Positions 40,855 to 50,297 of a stretch of DNA of 64,000 nt are shown piece after piece. The stretch is taken from NCBI RefSeq assembly GCF_012911815.1, contig NZ_JAATNW010000002.1:124001-188000 (forward strand). Direction: 5' to 3'. Made by a program: the position numbers and the translations under genes. This stretch comes from Alteromonas ponticola. Its GTDB lineage: Bacteria; Pseudomonadota; Gammaproteobacteria; Enterobacterales; Alteromonadaceae. The number at the start of each line of letters is the position of its first letter. The stretch's first letter is position 1. The notes below the pieces were generated by a model. The model ran no database searches. It had not been told where the DNA came from and saw only the letters and a program-made list of their open reading frames with translations.

Positions 40855-41871
40855 CTAGACTTGATAATATTCTCGATACCATTTGACCAATTCATTAACG
40901 CCTTTTTCCACTGATACACTGGGGGTATATCCTGTAGCGTTCTGCAATAAGGTTACATCAGCGTAGGTATCAGGAACATCACCCGGCTGCATCGGTAACA
41001 TTTCTTTTTCTGCTTCAACACCCAGCGCATTCTCCAGGGTTTCGATAAACTTCATCAGATGCACAGGCGTCTGCGCGCCGATATTGTAAATACAATAAGG
41101 TGCTTTACTCGAAGCAGGATCCGGTGATGTCCCTTGCCAATCAGGATTACTCTGCGCGATATTATCCAGTGCATGAATTACACCAGAAACAATATCGTCA
41201 ACGTAGGTAAAGTCGCGACGGTGATTCCCATAATTGTACACCTTGATAGGCTCACCCGCTAAAATGGCCTTGGTGAACTTCATAGGCGCCATATCAGGTC
41301 TTCCCCATGGACCGTACACGGTAAAGAAACGCAGACCAGTAGTTGGCAGCTGGTACAAATGACTGTAGGTATGAGCCATCAGCTCGTTGGACTTCTTACT
41401 GGCGGCATACAAGCTTACCGGATGGTCAACATTGTGACGTTCGGAAAACGGCATTTCCTCGTTCGCGCCATACACTGAACTAGACGATGCGTAAACCAGA
41501 TGTTCTACATTGTTGTGCCTGCAGCCTTCCAGAATATTCATGAATCCCACAATATTGGAGTCTATATAGGCGTGTGGATTTTCGATTGAGTACCTGACAC
41601 CAGCCTGTGCGGCGAGGTGCACCACGCGATCGAACTCCTGCGTTTTAAACAGCGTCGCCATTTTTTCTCGATCTTCTACTCCCATCTCGACAAATTGAAA
41701 TTTATCAGCAGCGAAATTTTCCTGAATGGAATTGACCCGGGCATGCTTTAACGACACATCGTAGTAGTCATTCAAATTATCGATGCCGATTACAGTATCA
41801 TTGCGTGAGAGCAGTTGTTTGCAAACTGCGGCGCCGATAAAACCCGCGGCGCCTGTAACGAGAATATGCAT
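40855..41871 (-). CDS. UDP-glucuronate 4-epimerase-type NAD-dependent epimerase
   Basis: Short-chain dehydrogenase-type sugar epimerase, 338 residues. NAD motif GAAGFIG at 7-13, [14 protein letters not shown] near 38, [21 protein letters not shown] near 89, catalytic Y-x-x-x-K in [19 protein letters not shown], and [20 protein letters not shown]. These segments match bacterial UDP-glucuronate 4-epimerases closely, which would give UDP-galacturonate. It starts 8 bases after the nucleotide-sugar dehydrogenase, so the two genes together supply UDP-uronic acids. Confidence 0.88.
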   Translation of the reverse strand: MHILVTGAAGFIGAAVCKQLLSRNDTVIGIDNLNDYYDVSLKHARVNSIQENFAADKFQFVEMGVEDREKMATLFKTQEFDRVVHLAAQAGVRYSIENPHAYIDSNIVGFMNILEGCRHNNVEHLVYASSSSVYGANEEMPFSERHNVDHPVSLYAASKKSNELMAHTYSHLYQLPTTGLRFFTVYGPWGRPDMAPMKFTKAILAGEPIKVYNYGNHRRDFTYVDDIVSGVIHALDNIAQSNPDWQGTSPDPASSKAPYCIYNIGAQTPVHLMKFIETLENALGVEAEKEMLPMQPGDVPDTYADVTLLQNATGYTPSVSVEKGVNELVKWYREYYQV

Positions 41872-41879
41872 GTAGCTCC

Positions 41880-43154
41880 TTAAAGCCTTTCGTCTACAAT
41901 CTTTTTATCGAAAATATATTTGAGATCAAATACCAACGCGCCATCTTTTTTAAGTTCAGCCAGCCCGTTAGCGCCTAATGCTTTAAACTCATTATGACCC
42001 ACACCTGCAATAACCACGTCATATTTACCTGGCTCGGGCTTATTAACTAAATCCAGATCGTACTCATGTTTGACTTCGTCAGCTCTGGCCCAGGGATCCC
42101 AGATATCCAGATTGACGTTGTAATCCTGTAATTCGTGAGCAATATCCACAATTTTCGAATTTCGAATATCGTGACAATTTTCTTTAAACGTTATCCCCAG
42201 CAGAAGCACATTGGCGCCGCTCACCTTAATATCTTTTTTGATCATCGCTTTAATCAGGCGATTTACTACGTATTCACCCATTCGGTCATTAATACGTCTG
42301 CCAGCGAGAATGACATCTGGATGGTGACCCACTTCTTCAGCCTTATGTACCAGGTAGTATGGGTCGATGCCGATGCAATGGCCGCCGACCAAACCTGGCC
42401 TGAAGGGTAAAAAGTTCCACTTGCTGCCCGCCGCTTCCAGCACTTCTTCTGTATCGATGCCGATGCGCTCGAAAATCATGACAAATTCGTTGATCAAAGC
42501 GATATTGAGATCGCGTTGCGTATTTTCGATTACTTTTGACGCTTCAGCCACCTTTATCGATGATGCCTTATGGGTACCGGCTTTAATGACTGACTTGTAA
42601 AGATTATCGACACGCTCAGCGACCTCCGGTGTACTTCCGGAAGTGACTTTTACAATGCTCGAGAGTTTGCGGGTTTTATCACCAGGATTAATTCGCTCTG
42701 GACTGTAGCCTGCGTAAAAATCCTGATTTAACTTTTTACCTGATACTTTCTCAATGACTGGCAGGCAGACTTCTTCGGTTGCGCCCGGGAACACGGTGGA
42801 CTCGTACACCACCACAGTGCCTGGCTGCATATATTTACCAATGGTTTCACTGGCCTTAATTAAGGGGGTGAAATCAGGCTGTTTGTTCTGATAAATAGGT
42901 GTCGGAACGGTTACGATGATGACATCACACTCGCTCAAAGAATCTGGCTCAGAAGAAAAGGATAAGTGTTTAGCCGCAGCTAACTCTTCTTTGGACACTT
43001 CCTCAGTTAGATCGTCCCCTTCCTGAAGTTGTTTAATTCTTTTCAGATTAACATCAAAGCCCAACGTTTTGTCATTCTGTCCAAATGCAACCGCAAGGGG
43101 CAATCCAACATAGCCTAAACCGACTATCCCAATCTTTTTAAAATCATGTGCCAT
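41880..43154 (-). CDS. Nucleotide-sugar 6-dehydrogenase (TviB/WbpA type)
   Basis: Oxidises a UDP-sugar at C6 to a uronate with two NAD+. I chose the ATG at 43154 ([25 protein letters not shown]); a longer in-frame start gives an N-terminus without family support. The protein is 424 residues with Rossmann motif GLGYVG near 12, [27 protein letters not shown], and the catalytic cysteine in [20 protein letters not shown]. The type fits UDP-GlcNAc or UDP-GalNAc dehydrogenases; UDP-glucose is also possible given the epimerase partner. Confidence 0.88.
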   Translation of the reverse strand: MAHDFKKIGIVGLGYVGLPLAVAFGQNDKTLGFDVNLKRIKQLQEGDDLTEEVSKEELAAAKHLSFSSEPDSLSECDVIIVTVPTPIYQNKQPDFTPLIKASETIGKYMQPGTVVVYESTVFPGATEEVCLPVIEKVSGKKLNQDFYAGYSPERINPGDKTRKLSSIVKVTSGSTPEVAERVDNLYKSVIKAGTHKASSIKVAEASKVIENTQRDLNIALINEFVMIFERIGIDTEEVLEAAGSKWNFLPFRPGLVGGHCIGIDPYYLVHKAEEVGHHPDVILAGRRINDRMGEYVVNRLIKAMIKKDIKVSGANVLLLGITFKENCHDIRNSKIVDIAHELQDYNVNLDIWDPWARADEVKHEYDLDLVNKPEPGKYDVVIAGVGHNEFKALGANGLAELKKDGALVFDLKYIFDKKIVDERL

Positions 43155-43535
43155 AGCATTAACTACCAAGAAGAATGTTGTGTGATTTTTGTCAAAAACT
43201 GCCAAAGATAATGTCACAGTTTATCCGGGATGGAAAATCTTAAACCTACTAAGTGCAGTATTTTTTTGTTCTAAACTTAACGGATGCAGCAAGTAAAAGA
43301 TCACAGGGTATAAAAAGAAAGCGAGTTTGATATCCGGCGGGTTCGGCCGTAAATCACACTGGCCCGTTTCTGTTACGGTGATCTAAAACTTTTTCAATGA
43401 AACGAACAGTCAGCGCCTGTATACTTCGGACATATCAGAAAATGCCACTGTCAAAAAATTTAACACTCGTACTTCTATCGGTTTTCAGGCCCTTGGAGGC
43501 GTCGGTGTCAGGCAAAAATAAGCGTAAGGAGCGTT
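43155..43535. other. Divergent promoter region
   Basis: About 380 bases between the divergent dehydrogenase and ThiF-like genes. A good ribosome site (AAGGAG, 43526-43531) precedes the ThiF-like gene. I see no clear promoter or operator. Confidence 0.35.
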
Positions 43536-44396
43536 ATGTTTAACTATCAAAAAGCTTTTTCCCGAAATATTGGTTGGGTAACGCAAGCAGAACAGGAAAC
43601 ATTACGTAACGCACGCGTTGCGGTTGCAGGAGCCGGTGGGGTCGGCAGCTTACACATGCTCACACTCGCCAGATTAGGGGTGGGTGCGCTCAATATTTCT
43701 GATTTTGATCAATACGATATCCATAATTTTAATCGCCAGTTCGGTGCGTTTATGTCAACTCTTGACCAAGACAAATGCCAGGTGATGGACACGATGGTCA
43801 AGGACATTAACCCGGAGATGCAGGTAAAGCGTTTTCCAGAGGGTATCAATGAAGCAAATGTTGACGAATTTCTAAAGGATGTGGATCTGTATATCGACAG
43901 CCTGGACTTTTTTGCCCTCGCGGCGCGCAAGCTGGTATTTAAACGATGTTATGAACTCGGTATCCCGGTGGTGACCGCGGCACCACTGGGAATGGGCTGT
44001 GCACTATTGTGCTTCATGCCGGGGCAGATGACCTACGAAGAATATTTCAGATTTAACGATAAGCAAAGTGAAGAAGAACAGCTAATTCAGTTTCTTATAG
44101 GTTTATCACCTGCCATGCTACAACGAAGTTACCTAGTTGACGACTCAACCGTAGATTTTAAAGCTCAAAAAGGCCCATCAACCGTCATGGCGGTGAACCT
44201 GTGCGCGGGAATGGCCGAATCCTATGCGTTGAAAATATTATTAAACCGCGGCCCTATCCTCAGCGCCCCACATGGCCTTCATTTCGATGCATATCGCAAT
44301 AAGCTGGCAAAAACATGGCGGCCAAAGGGTAACAGGGGCTTGTTACCACGAATTATGTTTAAAATTGCCAAACGAATCGCACTAAATCCAAAATAA
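43536..44396 (+). CDS. ThiF/MoeB/E1-like adenylyltransferase
   Basis: A 286-residue single-domain member of the ubiquitin-activating-like superfamily. The nucleotide site is VAVAGAGGVGSLHMLTLARLGVG at about 29-51, then DFDQYDIHNFNRQ with the conserved Asp, Asn and Arg, and DSLDFFALAARKLVFKRC. The CxxC zinc motifs of MoeB and ThiF are absent, and the usual catalytic cysteine is not obvious. These enzymes adenylate a C-terminal carboxylate; no small sulfur-carrier or ubiquitin-like gene is adjacent. It precedes the PEP-CTERM gene in the same direction, with a 155-base gap. Confidence 0.85.
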   Translation: MFNYQKAFSRNIGWVTQAEQETLRNARVAVAGAGGVGSLHMLTLARLGVGALNISDFDQYDIHNFNRQFGAFMSTLDQDKCQVMDTMVKDINPEMQVKRFPEGINEANVDEFLKDVDLYIDSLDFFALAARKLVFKRCYELGIPVVTAAPLGMGCALLCFMPGQMTYEEYFRFNDKQSEEEQLIQFLIGLSPAMLQRSYLVDDSTVDFKAQKGPSTVMAVNLCAGMAESYALKILLNRGPILSAPHGLHFDAYRNKLAKTWRPKGNRGLLPRIMFKIAKRIALNPK

Positions 44397-44475
44397 TGTC
44401 GGCTTTTTTTACAGATCACGAAAAACAAAAAAAGATCAAATTTATTTTTTTAACTATTTCAATGCTTTAAACATT

Positions 44476-44491
44476 TGGCATACGCTATGCA
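44476..44491 (+). promoter_or_regulatory. Sigma-54 promoter of the PEP-CTERM gene
   Basis: TGGCATACGCTATGCA matches the -24/-12 pattern TGGCAC-N5-TTGCW with correct GG to GC spacing; mismatches are at the sixth base and one base of the -12. It lies about 60 bases before the ATG. It implies RpoN and an enhancer-binding activator, as known for PrsK/PrsR-linked PEP-CTERM systems. Confidence 0.75.
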
Positions 44492-44551
44492 CTATGTAAA
44501 TCGGGGCGTAAAGCAATTAAATTTTTCGAGAGAAAAAGGAATCTTAAGAGT

Positions 44552-45532
44552 ATGAAAAAGTTAAATCTAATCGCAGCAGCAACTGTTTTAACTGCAAGCA
44601 CTTCAGCTTACGCTGATCCAATGATCATTTCTGAGTGGTCTTTCGTCAATGAAGCTGGTTTTTTTGACTGGACAACAAGAGGTAACGGCACCAACTCTAT
44701 TAGTTCTTCTGGTGATAGCTCAGACGGTGGCACTTCAATTTTATCTAGCGGTGCGCTTCCTGACAATCTTTGCTGGGGTGACCCTGCAGGCGGCAGCGGC
44801 GGCAATCAAAGCTGTCTAAGCATCAACTCTCCGGTGAGTAATAATACTACTCAAACGTGGGATGAAGACGGCATGATGACTGACCTCAACGGTGGCGCTC
44901 CTCAGGGCAACGTTATGACTGTTGGTATTGACGCAGACTACACTTCTGCGTTCAAACAAGGTACAGCCGTAAAACACGACAACTTCCCTATCACTGGTGA
45001 ATTCCTGGATACGGTTTCTATCCGTGATGGACTTAAATTAACAGCAGCAGCTCCTGCTGGTGTAGAAGTTCTGGCTCCTGAACTAGAATTCATGGTTGAT
45101 TTCTGGGAAACGCCAAACGCTGGTCTTGATGCAGATGGTACATGTCCATTCGGTCCTGCGGCATTTACTGCAGGTTCAGTAAACGAAAATGGCTGTTCTG
45201 ATATCTTTAACATTGTTGGCTTCGACGGAGCTGGTGACCTGAATATCGTTGCTTCAGGTGATGGATTCATCGACTTCTCAGTCAAGTTCCAGGTTTCTGG
45301 TGTTGACGCTTCTATGTACCACAGAGACTACGAGTTAATTACTCGCCTAAGTGGTCTTGACGTAACATTTGACAACAACGGTGTTGGCTTCGTTACCCGC
45401 GAAAACGGTGTAAACATTTTGAATGCTCAATTTGCGGTTCGCGCGATTGATGCACCAGAGCCATCAACTCTAGCTGTATTTGCGGTGAGCTTACTAGGTC
45501 TTGCTGGTTTCTCTCGCAGAAAATTTAAATAG
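44552..45532 (+). CDS. PEP-CTERM sorting-domain protein, THxN-like family
   Basis: A secreted protein of 326 residues. The signal peptide is about 1-21 (STSAYA-DP). The mature part begins MIISEWSFVNEAGFFDWT, the pattern of the THxN family of PEP-CTERM proteins. Where that family has the T-H-x-N motif this one has K-H-D-N near residue 136. Two CPFG/GCSD cysteines follow near 190-210. The C-terminal sorting signal has PEPST, a hydrophobic segment (LAVFAVSLLGLAGF) and the basic end SRRKFK, so an exosortase should cleave it. A strong terminator follows, so it is a single-gene transcript. Confidence 0.92.
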   Translation: MKKLNLIAAATVLTASTSAYADPMIISEWSFVNEAGFFDWTTRGNGTNSISSSGDSSDGGTSILSSGALPDNLCWGDPAGGSGGNQSCLSINSPVSNNTTQTWDEDGMMTDLNGGAPQGNVMTVGIDADYTSAFKQGTAVKHDNFPITGEFLDTVSIRDGLKLTAAAPAGVEVLAPELEFMVDFWETPNAGLDADGTCPFGPAAFTAGSVNENGCSDIFNIVGFDGAGDLNIVASGDGFIDFSVKFQVSGVDASMYHRDYELITRLSGLDVTFDNNGVGFVTRENGVNILNAQFAVRAIDAPEPSTLAVFAVSLLGLAGFSRRKFK

Positions 45533-45575
45533 TGATTTATCAGCAGACAATTGGTCTGTGATAACTAACTAACTT

Positions 45576-45608
45576 AAAACCCCGTATTTTACGGGGTTTT
45601 TTTTTAAC
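45576..45608 (+). terminator. Rho-independent terminator after the PEP-CTERM gene
   Basis: AAAACCCCGTA / TACGGGGTTTT stem with a short loop and a T run of nine. Confidence 0.92.
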
Positions 45609-45808
45609 TCTATGATTCGTAAATTATTGATGTCGATTATTTGTGCGCTTAGCCTATAAACTGTACTATTATAAAAAGAACGATTCGCTTAAATTATAAA
45701 CAGAATAATAAAGCGGAACCAAAGGAATGAAGATGCAGTTGAAGCAAGTGAATTCACTTGCATCCCATTATAAGGACGTTCAAGCAGGCCCATTTTTAAG
45801 GAAAAATT

Positions 45809-46693
45809 GTGGAACAAAAAAATCAACACCTGCCCCAAATAATACTTCATATCGGCCGACACAAAACAGGCACCACGTCGATTCAAAGTTTTCTGGCGTT
45901 AAATGATGAACGGTTAGCTTCGGAGTATGGTATTTACTACCCCGAAATTGGTCGAGACCCTCGCTTTCCTTATCACCACCCTTTATTCATGCCCATTGTT
46001 GAAGAAAACCGCGCAGTCGATCCCTTACACGTTAAAGCAATATGTAATGAAGCTATCAAACGAGGATGTGACACTATCCTTTTGTCATCAGAAATGCTCT
46101 CTCGGTCAGGGCTTTCTGACCATCAATTGAAGCTTATGCGTGATTCCTTTCCAGGTCACGAGGTTAAGCTAATTTTGTATTTTCGTCGCCAGGATCTTTT
46201 TATTGAGTCAAGATACTCAGAGCAAGTGAAGCGTGGCTTACTCGCCGCACCGGATACCATCTCAGATATTGAGCGCACAAGCCTGAATTACTTTCAGTTC
46301 GCAAATCGGTATCAAGCCGTGTTTGGCAAGGATGCGTTAATTATTCGAAGTTTTGATAAGGACAAGGCGGAAGGTTTGATTGCAAGTTTTCTTTCTATAA
46401 TGAATGTACCGCTGACGAAAACCTTTCGTTTACCCGCTAAAACATTAAATACGCGTTATCCGTGGCGATATATTGAAGTGATCCGACGAATCAATAATGT
46501 GAAATACGCACGGTCTCTCGTCATTAATAGATATAGCCGTTTTGTCATTTCGAAACTGTCTTCATGGTTTCCCAAATTTATGGACGAACCAAAACCACTT
46601 ACGCCAGAGCAGAGAAACCAGATTCTGGAAGATTACCAAAACAGTAATCAGCAACTTTCGCGCGAGTATTTAAATGAGAAAAGTTTATTCTAA
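45809..46693 (+). CDS. Sulfotransferase-like protein
   Basis: A 294-residue protein with the PAPS-binding segment HIGRHKTGTTSIQSF at about 12-26 and a later LILYFRRQDLFIESRYSEQVKRG near 123 that fits the 3'-phosphate-binding region. The start is GTG at 45809 with AAGGA upstream. Such proteins sulfate polysaccharides; the acceptor here is unknown. It is one of two sulfotransferases in the region, with no close similarity between them. Confidence 0.75.
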   Translation: MEQKNQHLPQIILHIGRHKTGTTSIQSFLALNDERLASEYGIYYPEIGRDPRFPYHHPLFMPIVEENRAVDPLHVKAICNEAIKRGCDTILLSSEMLSRSGLSDHQLKLMRDSFPGHEVKLILYFRRQDLFIESRYSEQVKRGLLAAPDTISDIERTSLNYFQFANRYQAVFGKDALIIRSFDKDKAEGLIASFLSIMNVPLTKTFRLPAKTLNTRYPWRYIEVIRRINNVKYARSLVINRYSRFVISKLSSWFPKFMDEPKPLTPEQRNQILEDYQNSNQQLSREYLNEKSLF

Positions 46694-46835
46694 AGAATTC
46701 ATGTGGAAACTAGAGGCTCCGATCTAGCATACATAAAAGTGTGCACCGAGGACACCTCTTTAATTGGCGGTGCTAAAACCATCCTGCACAGCGCCAGCGC
46801 TATGCAGAATTGAACACTGACTTATTTGTTTCTCG

Positions 46836-47930
46836 TTACGGAAGAAAATCTGGCTTTTGATCCCAAAGTTGCCAACCTAAAAGGAAAAATCGCATATCTT
46901 CATCGAAACCGCTATTTGACCAGCCCAGGACATAACCATGGTCGAAATAATTTTGTCCTTGTTGATAGGACTTTTCTGAAGTGTTGAGATGGATCAGTTT
47001 CCACGCTCCGTTGTCCACCTTTTTCCAGATTTTGTAACCGCCATCCTGCGCGGTAGCTGATGTTGAACGTTTGCGCTCAATCACAAATTCAACTACTTTT
47101 CCGTTATCGGCGGGATCAAAACAGGCGGACTCTTCACGATTGAAAAAGGTATTTCTCGCTGTAGTACTTTTGTGCCAATCAGTTCCAATAATGGTAGGTC
47201 GGCAGTATCCCACTCCCATTGTACCATCATGATGGGGCGTGATGGCTTGCGTTTCCAGGATCATGCCTGCGTTTGCATAACGCCCCTGCCATTGGGCAGA
47301 AAGTTTATTGTTATAGGTTAAAAACCTGCTGGAAACGGCAACAAAATTTGCCCCCGTTGTCTTGTTTTGAATAAGCCTTTCACTACCCCAGTTCTTAGAA
47401 AAACGTTCGTAAAAGTCGACAATGTATAATATATCACCCTCTACAGAGTGCACTTTTGCGGTTACACCCTTGTCGTTTTCTATGGCGTCTCCTTTATTCC
47501 ACTTTGTTTCATCCAGTAGTTCAGGAGCGGTAATTTTAGTGATGGCACGGTGATAAAAATTAATTGGTTGGTAAAATTTGAGGTATTCCCATGTATTTTG
47601 AACTGGTTTTTTAATTTCGTAGCGCCATTCTGAAGTCGCATCTTTATTAGGGCCACCGCCCGCAAAGAAAAACTTTACGCCTTGCAAATCAGTATCAGGT
47701 ACGGGTTGAATGTTGTGATGATCATCATCCCACTGAACAACGCTATTCCCATTTTGGGGTGACTCGCCGGCGTTAAAATCCCATGAGGCCAGGGGTGCAG
47801 CGACTTCACACTGTTCAAATTCGGTTGCCGATATAACACTGGAAACAATTGAAAAAAGAAAAAGCAGTGCAAGCTTGCTTTGACTTCCGTGCCATTTAAA
47901 TGTTGCTTTTTTTATCTTACCTAATTTCAA
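46836..47930 (-). CDS. Secreted protein of unknown function, PDFLP family copy 1
   Basis: About 364 residues from a TTG at 47930, which has GAGGGG upstream; an ATG 24 codons earlier would place the signal peptide too far in. Signal peptide KLALLFLFSIVSSVISA, then ASWDFNAGESPQNGNSVVQW, DLQGVKFFFAGGG, DATSEWRYEIKKP, RFSKNWGSERLIQN, NNKLSAQWQGRYANAGMILE and the end GWQLWDQKPDFLP. The gene at 60530 is a clear paralog over the whole length. The opening W-D-F-N and beta-rich content suggest a concanavalin-like jelly roll, as in glycan lyases or lectins; this is inference. No catalytic motif was recognised. Confidence 0.7.
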   Translation of the reverse strand: MKLGKIKKATFKWHGSQSKLALLFLFSIVSSVISATEFEQCEVAAPLASWDFNAGESPQNGNSVVQWDDDHHNIQPVPDTDLQGVKFFFAGGGPNKDATSEWRYEIKKPVQNTWEYLKFYQPINFYHRAITKITAPELLDETKWNKGDAIENDKGVTAKVHSVEGDILYIVDFYERFSKNWGSERLIQNKTTGANFVAVSSRFLTYNNKLSAQWQGRYANAGMILETQAITPHHDGTMGVGYCRPTIIGTDWHKSTTARNTFFNREESACFDPADNGKVVEFVIERKRSTSATAQDGGYKIWKKVDNGAWKLIHLNTSEKSYQQGQNYFDHGYVLGWSNSGFDEDMRFFLLGWQLWDQKPDFLP

Positions 47931-48044
47931 GTGGATCCCCTCTTTACCGTATCTGCACTCGTTATGATTTATACTAACCCTTATATAAATGTGCGTAAAC
48001 ACAACATGCGTATTACGCGCAATAGCGGTGTATGTAACGTGCCA

Positions 48045-49022
48045 TCAAATATAGGATGAAAGTCTGGCTTTAAACTTTAATGGGGTATTGCTAATGTCAT
48101 TGTGAACGCCTATGCGAACGAGCTGGTGTACATCACACCCTACCCTGTTGTGGCCTCGTTTTGTGGTAACCGCGTTGGCGTAATGTTGTCTGACTAATGC
48201 AAGTGCGCTATCACTGTAGTCGCCATTGGGAAAACAAAAGCTATGCGCATGTTCATTGCTTATCTCCGACAAAATACTTTTACTTTCAACAATTTCAGCA
48301 GATAGTACAGATTGGGGTAGTCCTTCAATCAAACGCATGTGTTTACGCGTATGGCATCCTACCGTAACCCCATATTCCTGCTGCGCCTGTGAAATTTGTG
48401 ACTGGCTCATCATCTCAACCTGATGCATGCCACTGGACGAAATATTGTTCAGGGCGGCATAAATTGTCTGGTCACTATGTTGTTTGAGGGTTTTAATGCA
48501 TGCGGCCGCCTCATCTCTTGACAAGGGTACGTTGGGTTGGTGATTTAACAAATTCAATAAGTCTGACCAGGTTTCATCAGGCTTGCTGTTCTCGTCTAAT
48601 AACAAGCGTAGCACCTTATTAGGCCAGAATGGTGCAGGCTGAGCCAGGTAGTCAGTAACGACATAAAGTGTCGAAACAAATTTATATTCTTTTAACACTG
48701 GAAATGCATATTCGAAATTGTCCAACCAACCGTCATCAAACGTTATGGCAATAGCAAGTTGTGGCTTATCTTTGTCATCTGAATTAACCCAGTCATCAAC
48801 GGTTAACACTGGAATACGCTCGTTTGCAAGAACCTCCATGTGCATTTTGAATGTTGAATCCGTTACCACCATTCCGGGCTCTTCAAAACGATAACGCGGG
48901 TCATTTGCGGGAAGTACCCGATGATACATAAGTATGATGAGTTTTTTATCTCCAGCTTTTGCAAGTTGCCACCCAACGGTACCCGCCAGACTTTGCAAAC
49001 ATTTTTTGATTAACTTTTTCAT
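48045..49022 (-). CDS. Polysaccharide deacetylase (NodB-like)
   Basis: Carbohydrate esterase family 4-type protein, 325 residues from the ATG at 49022; a GTG two codons upstream overlaps the previous stop. Motif 1, TFDDGWLDN, supplies the catalytic and metal aspartates; the zinc histidines are in GCHTRKHMRL; the later FCFPNGDYSD motif is also present. An N-terminal hydrophobic stretch may anchor it, but no clean signal peptide is seen, so it could act on a lipid-linked sugar in the cytoplasm or membrane. It directly follows the ATP-grasp gene. Confidence 0.85.
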   Translation of the reverse strand: MKKLIKKCLQSLAGTVGWQLAKAGDKKLIILMYHRVLPANDPRYRFEEPGMVVTDSTFKMHMEVLANERIPVLTVDDWVNSDDKDKPQLAIAITFDDGWLDNFEYAFPVLKEYKFVSTLYVVTDYLAQPAPFWPNKVLRLLLDENSKPDETWSDLLNLLNHQPNVPLSRDEAAACIKTLKQHSDQTIYAALNNISSSGMHQVEMMSQSQISQAQQEYGVTVGCHTRKHMRLIEGLPQSVLSAEIVESKSILSEISNEHAHSFCFPNGDYSDSALALVRQHYANAVTTKRGHNRVGCDVHQLVRIGVHNDISNTPLKFKARLSSYI

Positions 49023-49027
49023 TGCCA

Positions 49028-50188
49028 CTAGCCCCCCAAAAAATATTTCTTCAATTCGTAGCGGAAAGGGCCCATATCATCCAGTCGGTTTACCTCGTGC
49101 TTGCGCCCGGAAAGTCTTGGCGTAAAAAAGCGACCAATATGTAGCAACTTATCCTTGATAGACTGTTTCTTGTCTCGCATATTCAGATAGAGATTGTCCA
49201 AATCGCCCAATAGCCATCGTAACTGAACACCTTGTTTGAAAGCAGTGGTTAAAGGTACATCAGCATATTCACCATCGAATAAAAGCTCAGGAAAATTGAC
49301 ACCGGCGTCTATTGATAGTTGTAACGACCCCCACAGCCGGGTGTTAATTTCCATCAGATAGGGCGTCCCGTCATCCGCAACCTTAAATTCAACCATGGCC
49401 ACACCATGCCAGTTAACAGAGTCCAGCAGTTTTGTAGCGAATTCTTTAACCTTGGCGTCGGCAGCAACACTTTCACTCAATACGCTCACGCCTCCTGAAG
49501 GCGGTTTTTCTCGAAGTCGTTTGTGAGCAAAAAACGCCTTTGCTTCACCGTGTTGATAGTAGCAAAACAGGCCGGCTCCCTGTCCTGCGATGTATTGCTG
49601 TAGCATAAACGGATGGTTGAAATAGGCGTGTTCAAGGGCTTTGTTAAACTCAGCCTCAGTATGAACAATATGAACCTGAGTGCTTTGCCAACGATTGTTT
49701 ACCAACACTTTTGACAGTGCAGGCTTTAGCACACAAGGATAATCTAGCGCATGTGTATCTACCGCGCTTGCATTCGGGTAAACCCGTGACTCGGGCACAG
49801 GGATCGCTAACGATTTGGCTAACTCTACTAATTGATTTTTGTCGCTCAGAGCCAGCACTGTATCAAGTTCCGCAAACGGCAATTTGACCGACGGAAGTTT
49901 ATCTCGATTTTCCAACAGAGTGCGACTGCTAACCTCGGTTACGGGCAACAGGAAGTCGATCTGCTTGTCATCAATGATGCGCGCTAACCAGGTAATAAAC
50001 TGTTCGGTGTTTTTAACCGGATCGGGACTACAAAAATACGAAGAAGAATATTTGGATGCGCCTGCCAAAGCTTCGGGTGTGGAGTCAGTAGTATAAACGG
50101 TAATATCTGAGCGCTTCCCTAAAGATCGTGTGGCCGCTAACGCACTTCTTTGTTGCGCATCAAAAATTAATACTGATTTTTTTTCCAT
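49028..50188 (-). CDS. ATP-grasp enzyme, carboxylate-amine ligase-like
   Basis: A 386-residue soluble protein with an N-terminal pre-ATP-grasp domain (KSVLIFDAQQRSALAATRSLG), an ATP-grasp core with YPCVLKPALSKVLVNN near 149 and QQYIAGQGAGLFCYY near 195, and the metal-site segment MVEFKVADDGTPYLMEINTRLWGS near 281. Enzymes of this form join an amine to a carboxylate with ATP. It overlaps the start of the deacetylase gene. A plausible reading is amino-acid or amide decoration of a sugar exposed by deacetylation; that is inference. Confidence 0.82.
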   Translation of the reverse strand: MEKKSVLIFDAQQRSALAATRSLGKRSDITVYTTDSTPEALAGASKYSSSYFCSPDPVKNTEQFITWLARIIDDKQIDFLLPVTEVSSRTLLENRDKLPSVKLPFAELDTVLALSDKNQLVELAKSLAIPVPESRVYPNASAVDTHALDYPCVLKPALSKVLVNNRWQSTQVHIVHTEAEFNKALEHAYFNHPFMLQQYIAGQGAGLFCYYQHGEAKAFFAHKRLREKPPSGGVSVLSESVAADAKVKEFATKLLDSVNWHGVAMVEFKVADDGTPYLMEINTRLWGSLQLSIDAGVNFPELLFDGEYADVPLTTAFKQGVQLRWLLGDLDNLYLNMRDKKQSIKDKLLHIGRFFTPRLSGRKHEVNRLDDMGPFRYELKKYFLGG

Positions 50189-50213
50189 CGGAATACAACT
50201 TTGCCTAGTATGC

Positions 50214-50229
50214 AGCAGCTATTTTGCCT
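50214..50229 (-). promoter_or_regulatory. Possible sigma-54 promoter of the ATP-grasp/deacetylase pair
   Basis: Minus strand AGGCAAAATAGCTGCT has GG and GC at the -24/-12 spacing, with several consensus matches around them. It lies 26-41 bases before the ATG at 50188. It is weaker than the site at 44476. Confidence 0.35.
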
Positions 50230-50297
50230 GATATGCTTTGCTACAAATTTAAATACAGTGTTAGATTACTCAGGCATTATGCCTGAATTTTCATTTT

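Noticed and set aside
47931..48002. Longer start (ATG at 48002) for the first PDFLP protein
   Set aside because: It would put 24 polar residues before the signal peptide; the TTG at 47930 has a good ribosome site and a normal signal peptide.
48010..48045. TGGCACG on the minus strand as a sigma-54 -24 element
   Set aside because: The -24 half fits, but there is no GC at the required -12 spacing.
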